Shown here piece after piece: positions 56,001 to 64,000 of a stretch of DNA of 64,000 nt. The notes beneath the pieces are model-generated. The model was not told the origin of the DNA and searched no databases. It was given only the letters and a program-made list of their open reading frames with translations. The position numbers and the translations under genes are program-made. Position 1 is the first letter of the stretch, and every line of letters begins with the position of its first letter. Origin of the DNA: Streptomyces fulvorobeus. Lineage in GTDB: Bacteria; Actinomycetota; Actinomycetes; Streptomycetales; Streptomycetaceae. The DNA lies in contig NZ_BLWC01000001.1 of assembly GCF_013167895.1 (NCBI RefSeq), positions 6,014,001 to 6,078,000 on the forward strand. The letters are read 5' to 3'.

Positions 56001-56014
56001 TGAGAGCGTTCTCA
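56001..56014. promoter_or_regulatory. Second copy of the TGAGAGCGYTCTCA palindrome
   Basis: TGAGAGCGTTCTCA, one base off the perfect palindrome at 20971-20984. It lies 39 bp before the small membrane protein start at 56053. Confidence 0.5.
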
Positions 56015-56052
56015 CAGCAGGAGCGGCTCCGGCCGCGAAGGAGGCGTGGACC

Positions 56053-56235
56053 ATGTCCAACGGTGCGAAGATCGCCCTCGGGGGAGTTGTCGCGGCAGCC
56101 GTCCTGTGGCCGCTCATAGGATTCTGGTGGGCCCTGCTCGTGCTGATCGGCGTGCCTGTGGCGGGGTATCTGATGCTCGACCCGTCCCAGCGACGCCGGC
56201 TCCGCCGGGTCAGCCGCAAGCAGATCGGCCGCTGA
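56053..56235 (+). CDS. Small hydrophobic membrane protein
   Basis: ATG 56053 follows GAAGGAGG. The 60-residue protein has about two membrane spans (IALGGVVAAAVLWPLI and WWALLVLIGVPVAGYLML) and a basic tail (RRRLRRVSRKQIGR). No family assigned. The operator-like palindrome just upstream suggests it is controlled together with the protease at 20939. Confidence 0.6.
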   Translation: MSNGAKIALGGVVAAAVLWPLIGFWWALLVLIGVPVAGYLMLDPSQRRRLRRVSRKQIGR

Positions 56236-56239
56236 CCCG

Positions 56240-56259
56240 GCGCCCGCAGGCCCGGGCGC
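56240..56259. terminator. Short hairpin between convergent genes
   Basis: A 7-bp stem (GCGCCCG/CGGGCGC) with a 6-nt loop in the 26-bp gap between the small membrane protein and the gene at 56262. Confidence 0.45.
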
Positions 56260-56261
56260 GC

Positions 56262-57143
56262 TCAGGCCGGCCGGAGGGCCAAGCCGTCCAGGGCGGTCAG
56301 CAGACCGGGCAGTTCGGGACCGCGCCCGATCGGCAGCACCTCACCCGGCTCCTCGTCCAGCAGGGCGAACGCCATGTCGTCGGTCCTGGCGACCAGCGAC
56401 CAGCCGGGACCGTCGACACGCAGGGTCCGGGCGCCGCCCGGCGCGAACGCGGAGCGGATGCGGCCCGGCGGCGGGGGATCGACGACGTAGGCGCGGGCCT
56501 CGGCCAGCACCCTGCGTACGCCGGGGTGGCGCCCCGGCGGCGCGGCGGAACCACCTCCGGGGCCGGCGGAACCACCTCCGGGCCGTCCGGATTCGCCGAC
56601 AGCCTCCCCGGCATGGCCGGCGGCCGGGCCGTGAGCCGTCCCGTCGTCGACCTGCTCGCGCCACGCCGCCCACTGTGCGGCGACCTCGTCCGCGCCCAGG
56701 CGCCGCTGCGGAGGTCCCCAGCTCTCCGTGTCCGGAGGCGCCAGCGGCAGCGGTCCCCCGCCCCCGGCCTCCGGGTCGGGCGGCGGGTCGTGCGGGGCGG
56801 GGACGCCCGGTGCCGCCACGGCGACGGCCAGCGGCCAGCCGGGCAGCGCACAGACCACCGAACGGTCGTCGGGCGAGAGGTCGTACGCCATCCCGCAGTC
56901 CCAGGAAGCGATGGCCACCGCCACCAGCGACACGTCGTCGACGACCACCGTCCAGCGGGCCCCGCCGCCGTCCTGGCCCAGCACCAGGCCGTAACCCTCG
57001 GCATACGGCTCCAGGCCCAGGACTGCGCACGCGGCCACGTAGTCGTCACCGAGCACGCTCGGGAACTGCGTGGGCGTCAACAGCACCGCCGTCAGCACGT
57101 ACAGTGCGTCGTCATCGGCGACCGTGTCTGGCGTCCCGGCCAC
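56262..57143 (-). CDS. Hypothetical cytoplasmic protein, two-domain
   Basis: GTG 57143 is chosen because GGAGGG lies four bases upstream and the sequence before it is not protein-like. The 293-residue product has an N-terminal half (DDALYVLTAVLLTPTQFPSVLG, WTVVVDDVSLVAVAIASWDCGMAYDL). A Gly/Pro/Ser-rich linker with repeated SAGPGGGSA/PGGGSA follows (about 195-220). The C-terminal half has VLAEARAYVVDPPPPGRIR and TDDMAFALLDEEPGEVLPIG. It resembles actinobacterial immunity or SUKH-like proteins in size but I do not recognise the family. Confidence 0.65.
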   Translation of the reverse strand: MAGTPDTVADDDALYVLTAVLLTPTQFPSVLGDDYVAACAVLGLEPYAEGYGLVLGQDGGGARWTVVVDDVSLVAVAIASWDCGMAYDLSPDDRSVVCALPGWPLAVAVAAPGVPAPHDPPPDPEAGGGGPLPLAPPDTESWGPPQRRLGADEVAAQWAAWREQVDDGTAHGPAAGHAGEAVGESGRPGGGSAGPGGGSAAPPGRHPGVRRVLAEARAYVVDPPPPGRIRSAFAPGGARTLRVDGPGWSLVARTDDMAFALLDEEPGEVLPIGRGPELPGLLTALDGLALRPA

Positions 57144-57404
57144 AGCACCCTCCTCGTCCTCGTCGTGGCGTGGTGCGTCGGCCCGCACCTTAACCAGCGG
57201 GTAACCCCGTCGTCGAGGCCCTGACCGCCGGTACGAAGCCCTGTCACATGCCGTGCCAGTCGTGCCGGGCCCACGGGCGGGCAACTGTCCGCGACCGGAA
57301 GGCGATACGCGGGACCCGCGGTTGAGAGCGGCGGAAACGCACCGCACGCATGGCCCTCGGGCCGTCGCCTCATAGGCTGGGCGCACACGGGAGATGGGGG
57401 CGGC

Positions 57405-58436
57405 ATGGCGAAGCGGTTCGACCGGCTGAAGGAAATCCAGCGTATGGATCCCGAGAGGGACTTCCTGGAGATCTACCGGCTGACCGTCGCGTACGAGTTC
57501 CCCTGGGACATGACACGCGCGCTCGAGCTCGCCGTCTACCGCACCTATGCGGTCCCCAGCATCGGACGGCTCCTCGCGGAGACCAGCGAACTGACGGACC
57601 GTCCGCAGAAGCGCTACGACGACACCACACTGCTCCTGGACACCGTCGTCGAGCACGGCTTCGCCGCCGAGGCCGGGCGCACCGCTGTCCGGCGGATCAA
57701 CCAGATGCATCGCAGTTACGACATCAGCAACGACGACATGCGCTATGTGCTGTGTACGTTCGTCGTGATGCCGAAGCGCTGGCTGGACACCTACGGATGG
57801 CGGCGGCTCTCGCAGCACGAGCTGACGGCTTCCGCCGTCTACTACCGCACGCTCGGCGCCCACATGGGCATCAAGGACGTGCCCACGACGTACGAGGACT
57901 TCGAGCGCACGCTCGACGCCTACGAGGAAGCACACTTCGGCTGGGACGAGGGCGCGCGCAAGGTCTCCGACGCCACGCTCGCCCTGATGGCCTCCTGGTA
58001 CCCGCGGCCCCTCGCCCGCGTCGTCCGCGGGGCGAGCCTCGCCCTCCTGGACGACTCACTGCTCCGGGCCTTCCGTTACGAGAGGCCGGGGCCCGCCACC
58101 CGGGGCCTGACCCGGACGGCGCTGCGCCTGCGAGCCCGGACGGTACGCCTTCTGCCGCCCCGATCCACGGCCCACTACGCCCGTCAGAACCCGGAGATCA
58201 AAGGGTATCCGGACGGCTACCAGGTCGCCGCGCTCGGTACGTTCCCCACCCCGGGTGTCCGAGGCTGCCCGGTCGCCCACGTACGGGGGCAGGTGCTCCC
58301 GGCGAATGACTCCGGCGTGGCGTGGGGGTGGCGGGGTTCCGCCTCGGTCGTCGCCCGGGAGGTCGTGAGACGCCCCGGCGCCCGTTGGTGCCCCCCCCGG
58401 ACGGGCCCGCCGGAGCCGACGCGTGGGCGGGTGTGA
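57405..58436 (+). CDS. Oxygenase MpaB-like (DUF2236) protein
   Basis: ATG 57405 begins MAKRFDRLKEIQRMDPERDFLEIYRL, the N-terminus of DUF2236/MpaB-like proteins in actinobacteria. HRSYDISNDDMRYVLCTFVV and YGWRRLSQHELTASAVYYR carry the conserved His and Arg of this latex-clearing-protein superfamily. Residues to about 280 (GYPDGYQVAALGTFP) look like the family end. The last 60 (Arg/Pro/Gly-rich) do not, and an 8-C run at about 58391-58398 lies within them. The true stop may be earlier, with a lost base in a C run. Substrate unknown. Confidence 0.75.
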   Translation: MAKRFDRLKEIQRMDPERDFLEIYRLTVAYEFPWDMTRALELAVYRTYAVPSIGRLLAETSELTDRPQKRYDDTTLLLDTVVEHGFAAEAGRTAVRRINQMHRSYDISNDDMRYVLCTFVVMPKRWLDTYGWRRLSQHELTASAVYYRTLGAHMGIKDVPTTYEDFERTLDAYEEAHFGWDEGARKVSDATLALMASWYPRPLARVVRGASLALLDDSLLRAFRYERPGPATRGLTRTALRLRARTVRLLPPRSTAHYARQNPEIKGYPDGYQVAALGTFPTPGVRGCPVAHVRGQVLPANDSGVAWGWRGSASVVAREVVRRPGARWCPPRTGPPEPTRGRV

Positions 58437-58437
58437 A

Positions 58438-59037
58438 TCAGCCGACGCGTGCGGCGACCACGAGAAAGCGGTCGTCCACGTCGACGTAGGTGTCCACACG
58501 CCATCCCGCGGCGGCCAGCAGAGGTCGGAGCACGGGCTCGGCCCGCAGATCGGTGTCGGTGATCGCCCGGCCGTGCCGGGCCGCGAGGGCGGCCCGGCCG
58601 ACCGGGTGGAAGAGGGCCAGTAGCCCGCCAGGCCGCACCACGCGCGCCAACTCCCGTACGTCCGACCCCGGCTGCGCCAGATGGGAGATCAGACCGGCGG
58701 CGAACACCGCGTCGAGTACGCCGTTCCGCAACGGCAGCCGCGTCACGTCGGTGAGGAGAAGAAAGCCGCTGCGGTCACGTCCGGCCCGCACCGCCGTCTC
58801 CAGCATGGCGGGTGTGAGATCCGCACCCAGGACGGTGCCTTCGGGGCCGACCGCCTGGCGCAGGGCGTCGAGTGCGCGCCCCGTACCGCAGCCCGCGTCG
58901 AGCACCGCGTCGCCCCGCCGCAGCCCGAGCGCTTCGACGGCGGCGGTGTACGCAGGCCCGTCATCGGGAAAGCGGCTGTCCCAGTCGGCGGCCCGGGCGG
59001 CGAAGAAGTCCTGTACCTGTGTGCGGTCGTCAGCCAT
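58438..59037 (-). CDS. SAM-dependent class I methyltransferase
   Basis: The 199-residue protein (ATG 59037, no strong ribosome site) has the SAM-binding motif VLDAGCGTGRALDAL (about 45-59), the acidic residue GADLTPAML and motif IV VTRLPLRNGVLDAVFAAG. RVVRPGGLLALFHP follows. This is the ubiE/Methyltransf_11 plan. The substrate cannot be inferred. It is convergent with the MpaB-like gene, with stops two bases apart. Confidence 0.88.
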   Translation of the reverse strand: MADDRTQVQDFFAARAADWDSRFPDDGPAYTAAVEALGLRRGDAVLDAGCGTGRALDALRQAVGPEGTVLGADLTPAMLETAVRAGRDRSGFLLLTDVTRLPLRNGVLDAVFAAGLISHLAQPGSDVRELARVVRPGGLLALFHPVGRAALAARHGRAITDTDLRAEPVLRPLLAAAGWRVDTYVDVDDRFLVVAARVG

Positions 59038-59199
59038 ACGGACATGATCGCGCAGCCCGTGAGCGACCGGAACGACGAGCAGCCGGTCAGGTCCGAGCAC
59101 TGCGTGAGCGTTCGGGAACCTCTCTTGACGCGTAGGCGGCGCGCACACGTCGGAGGAACCCCCGTTGCGCCCCCTTTCCCTGCGCGACCCAGGGGAGCG

Positions 59200-59695
59200 G
59201 TCAGCGAAATCCGGCCATTGCGCAACGAGGAACTGCTCAGCGAGGCCGGGCGGACCGTCGACGACCCCGGCGGCGTGGACCGGAAGACCACCCCGACCGT
59301 GGCGATGGATTTCGGCCGCATCCCAAAAGGTCCGGGCTGTGTCTGCAGCTGCCTCGGCACACCGGTCCACGACCGCTCCCGTTCCTCTGAGGCGCGCTGT
59401 CGCCGGGCGCGCGCGGCGCGGAGGTTCCCGCCGACTCCCGGCGGCTCGGCGTTGCTTCCCCGCCCTCGACCACGTCGAGCACCGCCGCATCCCCTTCGTC
59501 GTCGCGGTGAACCGCCTCCCGGGCGCTCGCACCGATGCGGCTCGAAACGTGTCCCGCGCCTGCGGCCTCGACCCGGGAAACCCGGCCGTGCTCGGTGACA
59601 CGCGTGACCGCGGCTCCGGAAAGGAGGTCCTGATCCGTATGGTCGAGCACGCCGGGCGGATGCACACGGCCCGGCTCCTCGACTCCGCGGGCCGA
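59200..59695 (+). pseudogene. Decayed conservon GTPase (CvnD) remnant
   Basis: Pieces of CvnD appear in order across two frames. VSEIRPLRNEELLSEAGRTV and DRKTTPTVAMDFGRI (switch I) are in one frame, from about 59200 to 59320. FPALDHVEHRRIPFVVAVN (guanine-specificity region) and SGKEVLIRMVEHAGRMHTA are in the other, from 59456 to 59690. The P-loop (normally GGFGxGKTT) is unrecognisable, and LGTPVHDRS replaces the G3 motif FGTPGQDRF. It is a real relic, not a one-base error. It sits upstream of a cvnB-like gene, unlike the usual A-B-C-D order. Confidence 0.65.
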
Positions 59696-59830
59696 CCCCG
59701 CCGGTGCTCACCCCCGGACGGACATGGCGCGAAGCGTCGCCCCGGCTCAGGGCAGGCGCTTGCCCGTACGGAAGCCGTACGCGAGGCTTACGCGCGATGT
59801 GGGGAACGTATGAGCGGGGAGGACGAACGT

Positions 59831-60244
59831 ATGGCGTTGGACCGGGGACTTGACTGGCTCCTTGACGATCTGACCGGCCGGGTGGAGCACGTACGGCACG
59901 CACTGGTGCTGTCCAACGACGGTCTCGTGACCGGGGCGAGCACCGGGCTCGCACGCGAGGACGCGGAACACCTCGCCGCCGTGTCGTCGGGTCTGCACAG
60001 CCTGGCCCGCGGCTCGGGCCGGCATTTCAGGGCCGGACGGGCACGGCAGACCATGGTGGAGTTCGACGAGGCACTGCTGTTCGTGACGGCCGCGGGCGAG
60101 GGCAGCTGTCTGTGTGTGCTGAGCGCGGCTGAAGCCGATGTCGGCCAGGTCGCCTACGAGATGACCCTGCTCGTGAACCGAGTGGGCGAGCACCTCGGCG
60201 TAGCGATGCGTAACGATGGCGCCGAAGGGCAAGACCTTCTCTGA
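59831..60244 (+). CDS. Roadblock/LC7 protein (CvnB-like)
   Basis: ATG 59831 has GGGGAGG eight bases upstream; ATG 59810 would add seven residues. The 137-residue protein shows the CvnB pattern: LDWLLDDLTGRVEHVRHALVLSNDGL, EDAEHLAAVSSGLHSLARG, then RQTMVEFDEALLFVTAAGEGS and DVGQVAYEMTLLVNRVG. Roadblock proteins help regulate small GTPases. In conservons, CvnB acts with the sensor kinase CvnA, CvnC (DUF742) and the GTPase CvnD. Here A and C are absent and D is decayed, so it is an orphan that may serve a conservon elsewhere. Confidence 0.88.
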   Translation: MALDRGLDWLLDDLTGRVEHVRHALVLSNDGLVTGASTGLAREDAEHLAAVSSGLHSLARGSGRHFRAGRARQTMVEFDEALLFVTAAGEGSCLCVLSAAEADVGQVAYEMTLLVNRVGEHLGVAMRNDGAEGQDLL

Positions 60245-60354
60245 CCTGCGCTTATCGTTCGGCCGATGGAGTTGTCCACAGGCCGGACGAGGAGAGCCTC
60301 CTCCGGGCTACCGTGATCACACAGAGTATTCGAGCCTCACGGGGGAGGACAGTC

Positions 60355-61410
60355 ATGGCTGTCAGGGAAGCGCCGCGTGTGCGCGTGGTCGATGGAGTCG
60401 GCGGTGCTCGCACGTCCGGTGCGGCTGATGTGGCAGAGCGGGGCGCGGAGCCGGCGGTGACCGTGGCCGCGGGGCGAGCCGCACAACAACTGGAGCTCAG
60501 GCGCGGCGAGTTCGAACTGGCTGTGCACCTCGGACTGATCGGCGTCACCGTCGGGCAGGGTGGCGGGCGGCCGCGGGTCCGCAGCGAGGAGATCGGCCGT
60601 CTGCGCGCACAGGCTGGTTTCCCGGAAGTACTGCGCGACCGGGTGCGCACTTTGGGGACGGCGGAGGGAGCCGGGCTGCTGGGAATCAGCCCCGTCCGCT
60701 TCACACGGCTGGCCCGGGTGGGGTGCTTCTCACCCGTCTCCTTCTATCTCAACCGCTACCGCGCGGTGGTGTGGCTGTATCTCGCCGAGGACCTCGCCCG
60801 GTTCGCCATCCGGGAGCCGGGGCTGCTCGCGGGAAAGAGTCCGGTCGGAATGCGCACGATGCTGACGGCGGGGACCGACTGGCGGGCGCGCAACTGGCGT
60901 ACGTGCAGGATCGACAGGCTGCTCAGCAGTACCGAGGACCCGTGGGTGCGCGCATCGGTGGAGGCGTCAGCGCTCGATCCGGTCCAGCTCGCGGAAGTCG
61001 TCGACGATCCGTACGAGCGCGCCTACCTGGTGAAGGCCAGGCCCGAGCCGGTCTTCGGACGCCCGGGCTCGGTGAGCGGGCGGGAGATCATGGCGCAGCT
61101 GATGCTCGCCGATGATCCGGACGAGATTCTGTGGCGACGGATCAGTCTGGCCCTGGAGCTCGACCGGGCGCGTGAGGCCAGGCCCGCTCCGCGTCCGGGT
61201 GAGGAGCGAGATGGCAGCGCCATGCCCAGGAGGGCGGGCGCGCCGAAGGAAGGGGCGACGGAGGCGGTGTGGCGAGGGCCGGCGGGAGGATTCACAGCGC
61301 TGGGCGAAGCGCCCGAGGCGACCCCGGCACCTGACCCGCTGCCGGAACGAGGCACGGGGCCGGGTCTGTTGACCCGGCTCGGGCTCCGCAGGCGGGTGGC
61401 CTCCCCGTAA
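60355..61410 (+). CDS. DUF6397-family protein
   Basis: ATG 60355 follows GGGGGAGGAC. The 351-residue protein has helix-turn-helix-like stretches (RRGEFELAVHLGLIGVTVG and TLGTAEGAGLLGISPVRFTRLAR). YRAVVWLYLAEDLARFA, DWRARNWR, and DPVQLAEVVDDPYERAYL follow, as in Streptomyces DUF6397 proteins. The C-terminal 80 residues are low-complexity. A DNA-binding role is suggested by the two helical motifs but is unproven. Confidence 0.75.
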   Translation: MAVREAPRVRVVDGVGGARTSGAADVAERGAEPAVTVAAGRAAQQLELRRGEFELAVHLGLIGVTVGQGGGRPRVRSEEIGRLRAQAGFPEVLRDRVRTLGTAEGAGLLGISPVRFTRLARVGCFSPVSFYLNRYRAVVWLYLAEDLARFAIREPGLLAGKSPVGMRTMLTAGTDWRARNWRTCRIDRLLSSTEDPWVRASVEASALDPVQLAEVVDDPYERAYLVKARPEPVFGRPGSVSGREIMAQLMLADDPDEILWRRISLALELDRAREARPAPRPGEERDGSAMPRRAGAPKEGATEAVWRGPAGGFTALGEAPEATPAPDPLPERGTGPGLLTRLGLRRRVASP

Positions 61411-61537
61411 GCCGCTCGGACGCCGTCCCCGCTCGCAAGCCGCCCCGCTCGGTGCGGCGGTGTTCACCGGATGCCCTGTCGTGCCCTCCCCCGCAAAGGA
61501 TTCGCGCCCGGACAGGGGAACAGGCACTCTGATCACC

Positions 61538-62026
61538 ATGCTGATCAGGGAAGCCACCATCGAGGACTGGCCCGCCATCTGGCCGTTCTTCCACCAAATC
61601 GTCGCCGCGGGAGAGACGTTCACCTACCCGCCGGACCTCGGCAGGCAGGAGGCACGCGAGTGGTGGCTCGTGCCGGCGCCGAGCCGTGTCGTGGTCGCCG
61701 TGGACGACTCCGGCACCGTCCTCGGCACGGCCAAGATGAACAGGAACCACCTGGGCAACAGCTCGCACATCGCCAGCGCCAGCTACATGGTCGACCCGGC
61801 CCACTCGGGGAGAGGCGTGGGCCGGGCACTGTGCGAGTACAGCGTGGAGTGGGCGCGCGCCGCAGGCTTCCGGGCCATGCAGTTCAACGCCGTGGTGGAG
61901 ACGAACGTCCACGCGGTACGCCTGTACAGGAAGCTCGGCTTCGAGGTGCTGGGGACGCTGCCCGAGGGCTTCAACCACCCGGTCGAGGGTTACGTCGGGC
62001 TGCACGTCATGCACAAGGCCCTCTGA
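61538..62026 (+). CDS. GNAT-family N-acetyltransferase
   Basis: The 162-residue protein (ATG 61538) has the whole GNAT fold. MLIREATIEDWPAIWPFF starts it, ASYMVDPAHSGRGVGRALCEY is motif A with the acetyl-CoA pyrophosphate loop, and NTVHAVRLYRKLGFEVLG-type sequence (NVHAVRLYRKLGFEVL) is motif B. The substrate may be an amino or antibiotic group; nothing nearby tells which. Confidence 0.9.
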   Translation: MLIREATIEDWPAIWPFFHQIVAAGETFTYPPDLGRQEAREWWLVPAPSRVVVAVDDSGTVLGTAKMNRNHLGNSSHIASASYMVDPAHSGRGVGRALCEYSVEWARAAGFRAMQFNAVVETNVHAVRLYRKLGFEVLGTLPEGFNHPVEGYVGLHVMHKAL

Positions 62027-62143
62027 GCAGGTGCGGGGCGGTCACCCGCTGTCCGGGCCGGGCGGTGGCCGTCGCAGAATGAGGCGGAGAGATCACCCAC
62101 GACCGGCGGAAGACCCGCCCAGGCCCCGACCGGGAGCGCACAG

Positions 62144-63202
62144 ATGAACGACGACACGGTCCTGCTGCACACCGAGGGCCACACCCTCCACATCACCCTC
62201 AACCGGCCACGGGCTCTCAACGCGCTGACCCACGCCATGGTGCGGCGGGTCGACGAAGGGCTCACCATCGCGGAGCAGGACGACGCGGTAGTCGCCGTCG
62301 TGCTCAGTGGAGCGGGGGAGCGCGGGCTGTGCGCCGGCGGGGACATCCGCTCCTTCCATGACGACGCGCGCGCCGGGAGCGAGGCGTCCCTGGCGTTCTG
62401 GCGCGACGAGTACCACCTCAACGCCCGCATCGCTCGCTTCCCCAAGCCGTACGTCGCCCTCATGGACGGCATCGTGATGGGAGGCGGCGTAGGCGTGTCG
62501 GCCCACGGCGATATTCGTGTCGTCACCGAGCGCTCGCGCGTCGCCATGCCCGAGACCGGCATCGGATTCGTCCCCGACGTCGGCGGCACCCGCCTCCTGG
62601 CGTCGGCCCCCGGTGAGCTCGGCACGCATCTCGCGCTCACCGGACAGGTGATCGGCGCGGCGGACGCCCTCTTGTGCGGGCTCGCCGACCACTTCGTACC
62701 CTCCGAGCGGCTGAGCGACCTCACCGCGGCGATTGCCGGGAGCACCGACCGGGACGAGGTCGTGGGCACGGTGCGAACCCACGCCTCCCAAGCGCCCGAG
62801 GGCGAGCTCGCCGCCCACCGCGAGTGGATCGACACCTGCTACGCGGCGGACACCGTCGAGGAGATCATCGACCGGCTCAACGGCAGCGGTGTCACCCCGG
62901 CGAAGGAGACCGTCGAGGTGCTCCTCGCCAAGTCACCCACCGCGCTCAAGGTCACGCTCGCCGCCGTACGCAGGGCTCGCCGGCTCGGCAGTCTGGAAGC
63001 GGTGCTCGACCAGGAGTACCGAGTCTCCTGCCGCGCCTTCGCCGCGCCCGACCTGGTGGAGGGGGTACGCGCACAGATCATCGACAAGGACCGCGCCCCC
63101 AAGTGGTACCCGGCAGCACTGGCGGACGTCACCGAGGCCGACGTGGCCCGCTACTTCGCGCCGCTGGAGGGCCGGGAGCTCGGCCTCGGCTCTCCCGCCT
63201 GA
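62144..63202 (+). CDS. 3-hydroxyisobutyryl-CoA hydrolase-like enoyl-CoA hydratase family protein
   Basis: The 352-residue protein starts at ATG 62144. It has the crotonase oxyanion segments AGGDIRSFHDDARAG and MDGIVMGGGVGVSAHGDIRV. The HIBCH-specific PETGIGFVPDVGGTRLLA follows, and the extended C-terminus (about 90 residues beyond crotonase) is the ECH_2 form. It likely hydrolyses 3-hydroxyisobutyryl-CoA in valine breakdown. The rest of the valine pathway is not in the window. Confidence 0.88.
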   Translation: MNDDTVLLHTEGHTLHITLNRPRALNALTHAMVRRVDEGLTIAEQDDAVVAVVLSGAGERGLCAGGDIRSFHDDARAGSEASLAFWRDEYHLNARIARFPKPYVALMDGIVMGGGVGVSAHGDIRVVTERSRVAMPETGIGFVPDVGGTRLLASAPGELGTHLALTGQVIGAADALLCGLADHFVPSERLSDLTAAIAGSTDRDEVVGTVRTHASQAPEGELAAHREWIDTCYAADTVEEIIDRLNGSGVTPAKETVEVLLAKSPTALKVTLAAVRRARRLGSLEAVLDQEYRVSCRAFAAPDLVEGVRAQIIDKDRAPKWYPAALADVTEADVARYFAPLEGRELGLGSPA

Positions 63203-63366
63203 CGACGTGTCCTCGCACGGCCGTCCGCCGCGCGGCGCCTGGCACATCGCCGAGACTGTGGGCCGCGCTCGGCCGTCCCGGTCACACCCACCAGACGCCG
63301 CGCGGCCCGGCCACCGGCCGGCCGTAGGACGGCGGTTCGAGGACACAACCCAGGAGATCGATCCCC

Positions 63367-63735
63367 TCAACGGCTTTCGAGCAGGGCCGCCGCACGGTCC
63401 CAGTCCCGCTCACCGCCCCGGGGGGTGTAGTGCCGTAGATCCTGCGTGCGGGCGACCAGCCGGCGCATGTCGGCGAGGTCGCCCACCAGCCCGTGGGCGC
63501 GCGCCTGGAGCAGGATGTTGCCCCGGGGCCGTCGCCTCGGCCTGCCCCGCCGTGACCGGCAGGCCGGTCGCGGCGGCGGTCCACTGGCAGAACAGCTCAT
63601 TGCGCGAACCGCCCCCCAAACGGACACGAGTCAGCTCTCTGCCCGCCAGCTCGGTTGCCTGCCGCAAGGTCCTGCGATGCGCCGGCACCAAACTTTCCAG
63701 CACGCACCGCACACAGCCGCCCGGGCCGTTCCGGC
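63367..63735 (-). pseudogene. C-terminal remnant of an FGGY sugar kinase (rhamnulokinase-like)
   Basis: Two frames share the end of a rhamnulokinase: VRCVLESLVPAHRRTLRQA and VRLGGGSRNELFCQW in one, then NILLQARAHGLVGDLADMRR to the stop at 63367 in the other. The join at about 63521-63530 needs one base fewer (a surplus), the opposite of the other breaks. The N-terminal three quarters are missing. I take it as a true remnant. Confidence 0.6.
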
Positions 63736-63825
63736 GGAGTCCGGCCAGGGTGCGTCAGGAAGGCGCCGCATCGCGGTGCCCCGACCCGGTCCAGGCCCGG
63801 TTACGGGGGGTACCCCGACGGCTCG

Positions 63826-64000
63826 TCAGCGAGCTGAGTCAGTCAGCGTCGGCCGCAGTGCCCGTACGAGAGAGAACAGCCGCTCCTCGTTGCCCGACAG
63901 TCCCGCTCCGCGCAGCGCCTCATCAGCCTCCGCGATCGGCGAAGCGAGCAGCGGGATGTACAGCGGGGCGTCATCCGGGTCGGCGAGCGCGGCCCGGGTC
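63826..64000 (-). CDS. C-terminal fragment of an unidentified protein (cut by window edge)
   Basis: Read on the minus strand, 58 codons enter from the right edge (AALADPDDAPLYIPLLASPI, then NEERLFSLVRALRPTLTDSAR) and stop at TGA facing 63826-63828. The composition is protein-like with GC-rich third positions. It is not recognised. Confidence 0.45.
   Translation of the reverse strand, partial: TRAALADPDDAPLYIPLLASPIAEADEALRGAGLSGNEERLFSLVRALRPTLTDSAR

Noticed and set aside
1..64000. tRNA or rRNA genes, CRISPR arrays, insertion sequences or an integrase
   Set aside because: I looked for cloverleaf-like runs, direct-repeat arrays and transposase motifs and found none; a covariance-model search would settle tRNA and small RNA absence.

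Overview
The window is high-GC DNA with strong third-position GC bias and families typical of Streptomyces: WhiB, a conservon roadblock protein, a streptogrisin-type protease, Tat-exported amidases, SpoIIE/RsbP and RsbW-like signalling proteins, and DUF3618/DUF4235/DUF5709/DUF6397. It is best read as an accessory stretch of a Streptomyces chromosome. I see no rRNA, tRNA, CRISPR array, integrase or insertion sequence.

Layout. 0-3.6 kb: N-terminus of a Ser/Thr kinase, a GH25 muramidase with a 23-bp palindrome in its promoter, a Tat-exported PGRP-type amidase, a cNMP-binding protein and an ANTAR-like protein. 4-8 kb: flavoprotein plus MFS exporter, a lipoprotein, a stand-alone TOPRIM protein. 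8.2-15.1 kb: a mannan-use block (ROK sugar kinase, secreted GH5-FN3-CBM2 mannanase, LacI regulator, GH2 beta-mannosidase) tied together by a repeated operator-like motif CTTWACCGGTT. 16-19 kb: SRPBCC protein, MFS exporter and a truncated carotenoid oxygenase behind two inverted copies of one 16-bp operator-like element. 19-26.6 kb: RsbW-like ATPase, S1 protease, acyltransferase, Gly-rich secreted protein, WhiB, and an RsbQ/RsbP-like pair. 26.6-42.8 kb: second amidase, GH3 NagZ-like enzyme, membrane protein, GH76 alpha-mannanase, YihY/PAP2/DUF3618/DUF4235 envelope genes, ZIP transporter, GH16 glucanase with two CBM32-like domains, LacI regulator, third amidase. 43-50 kb: crystallin-like secreted protein, RsbW-like ATPase, CASTOR/POLLUX-type channel, Tat-exported L-amino-acid-oxidase-like enzyme, fourth amidase, nadE. 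50-64 kb: SWIM/SNF2 pair, desaturase, MpaB-like protein, methyltransferase, a decayed cvnD next to an intact cvnB-like gene, DUF6397, GNAT, a 3-hydroxyisobutyryl-CoA-hydrolase-like gene, a sugar-kinase remnant and a partial gene.

Functionally the window is dominated by secreted wall- and polysaccharide-degrading enzymes, aimed at bacterial peptidoglycan (GH25, four amidases, GH3), plant or yeast mannan (GH5, GH2, GH76) and beta-1,3-glucan (GH16). Each carbohydrate gene set has its own LacI- or GntR-like palindrome.

A major caveat: at least ten reading frames are broken by exactly one missing base, and each break can be repaired by adding one base to a G or C run (usually 4 to 5 or 5 to 6). 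Repaired lengths are all whole numbers of codons and restore normal gene junctions. This looks like systematic homopolymer under-calling rather than ten independent pseudogenes, so the split genes below are given as single loci.
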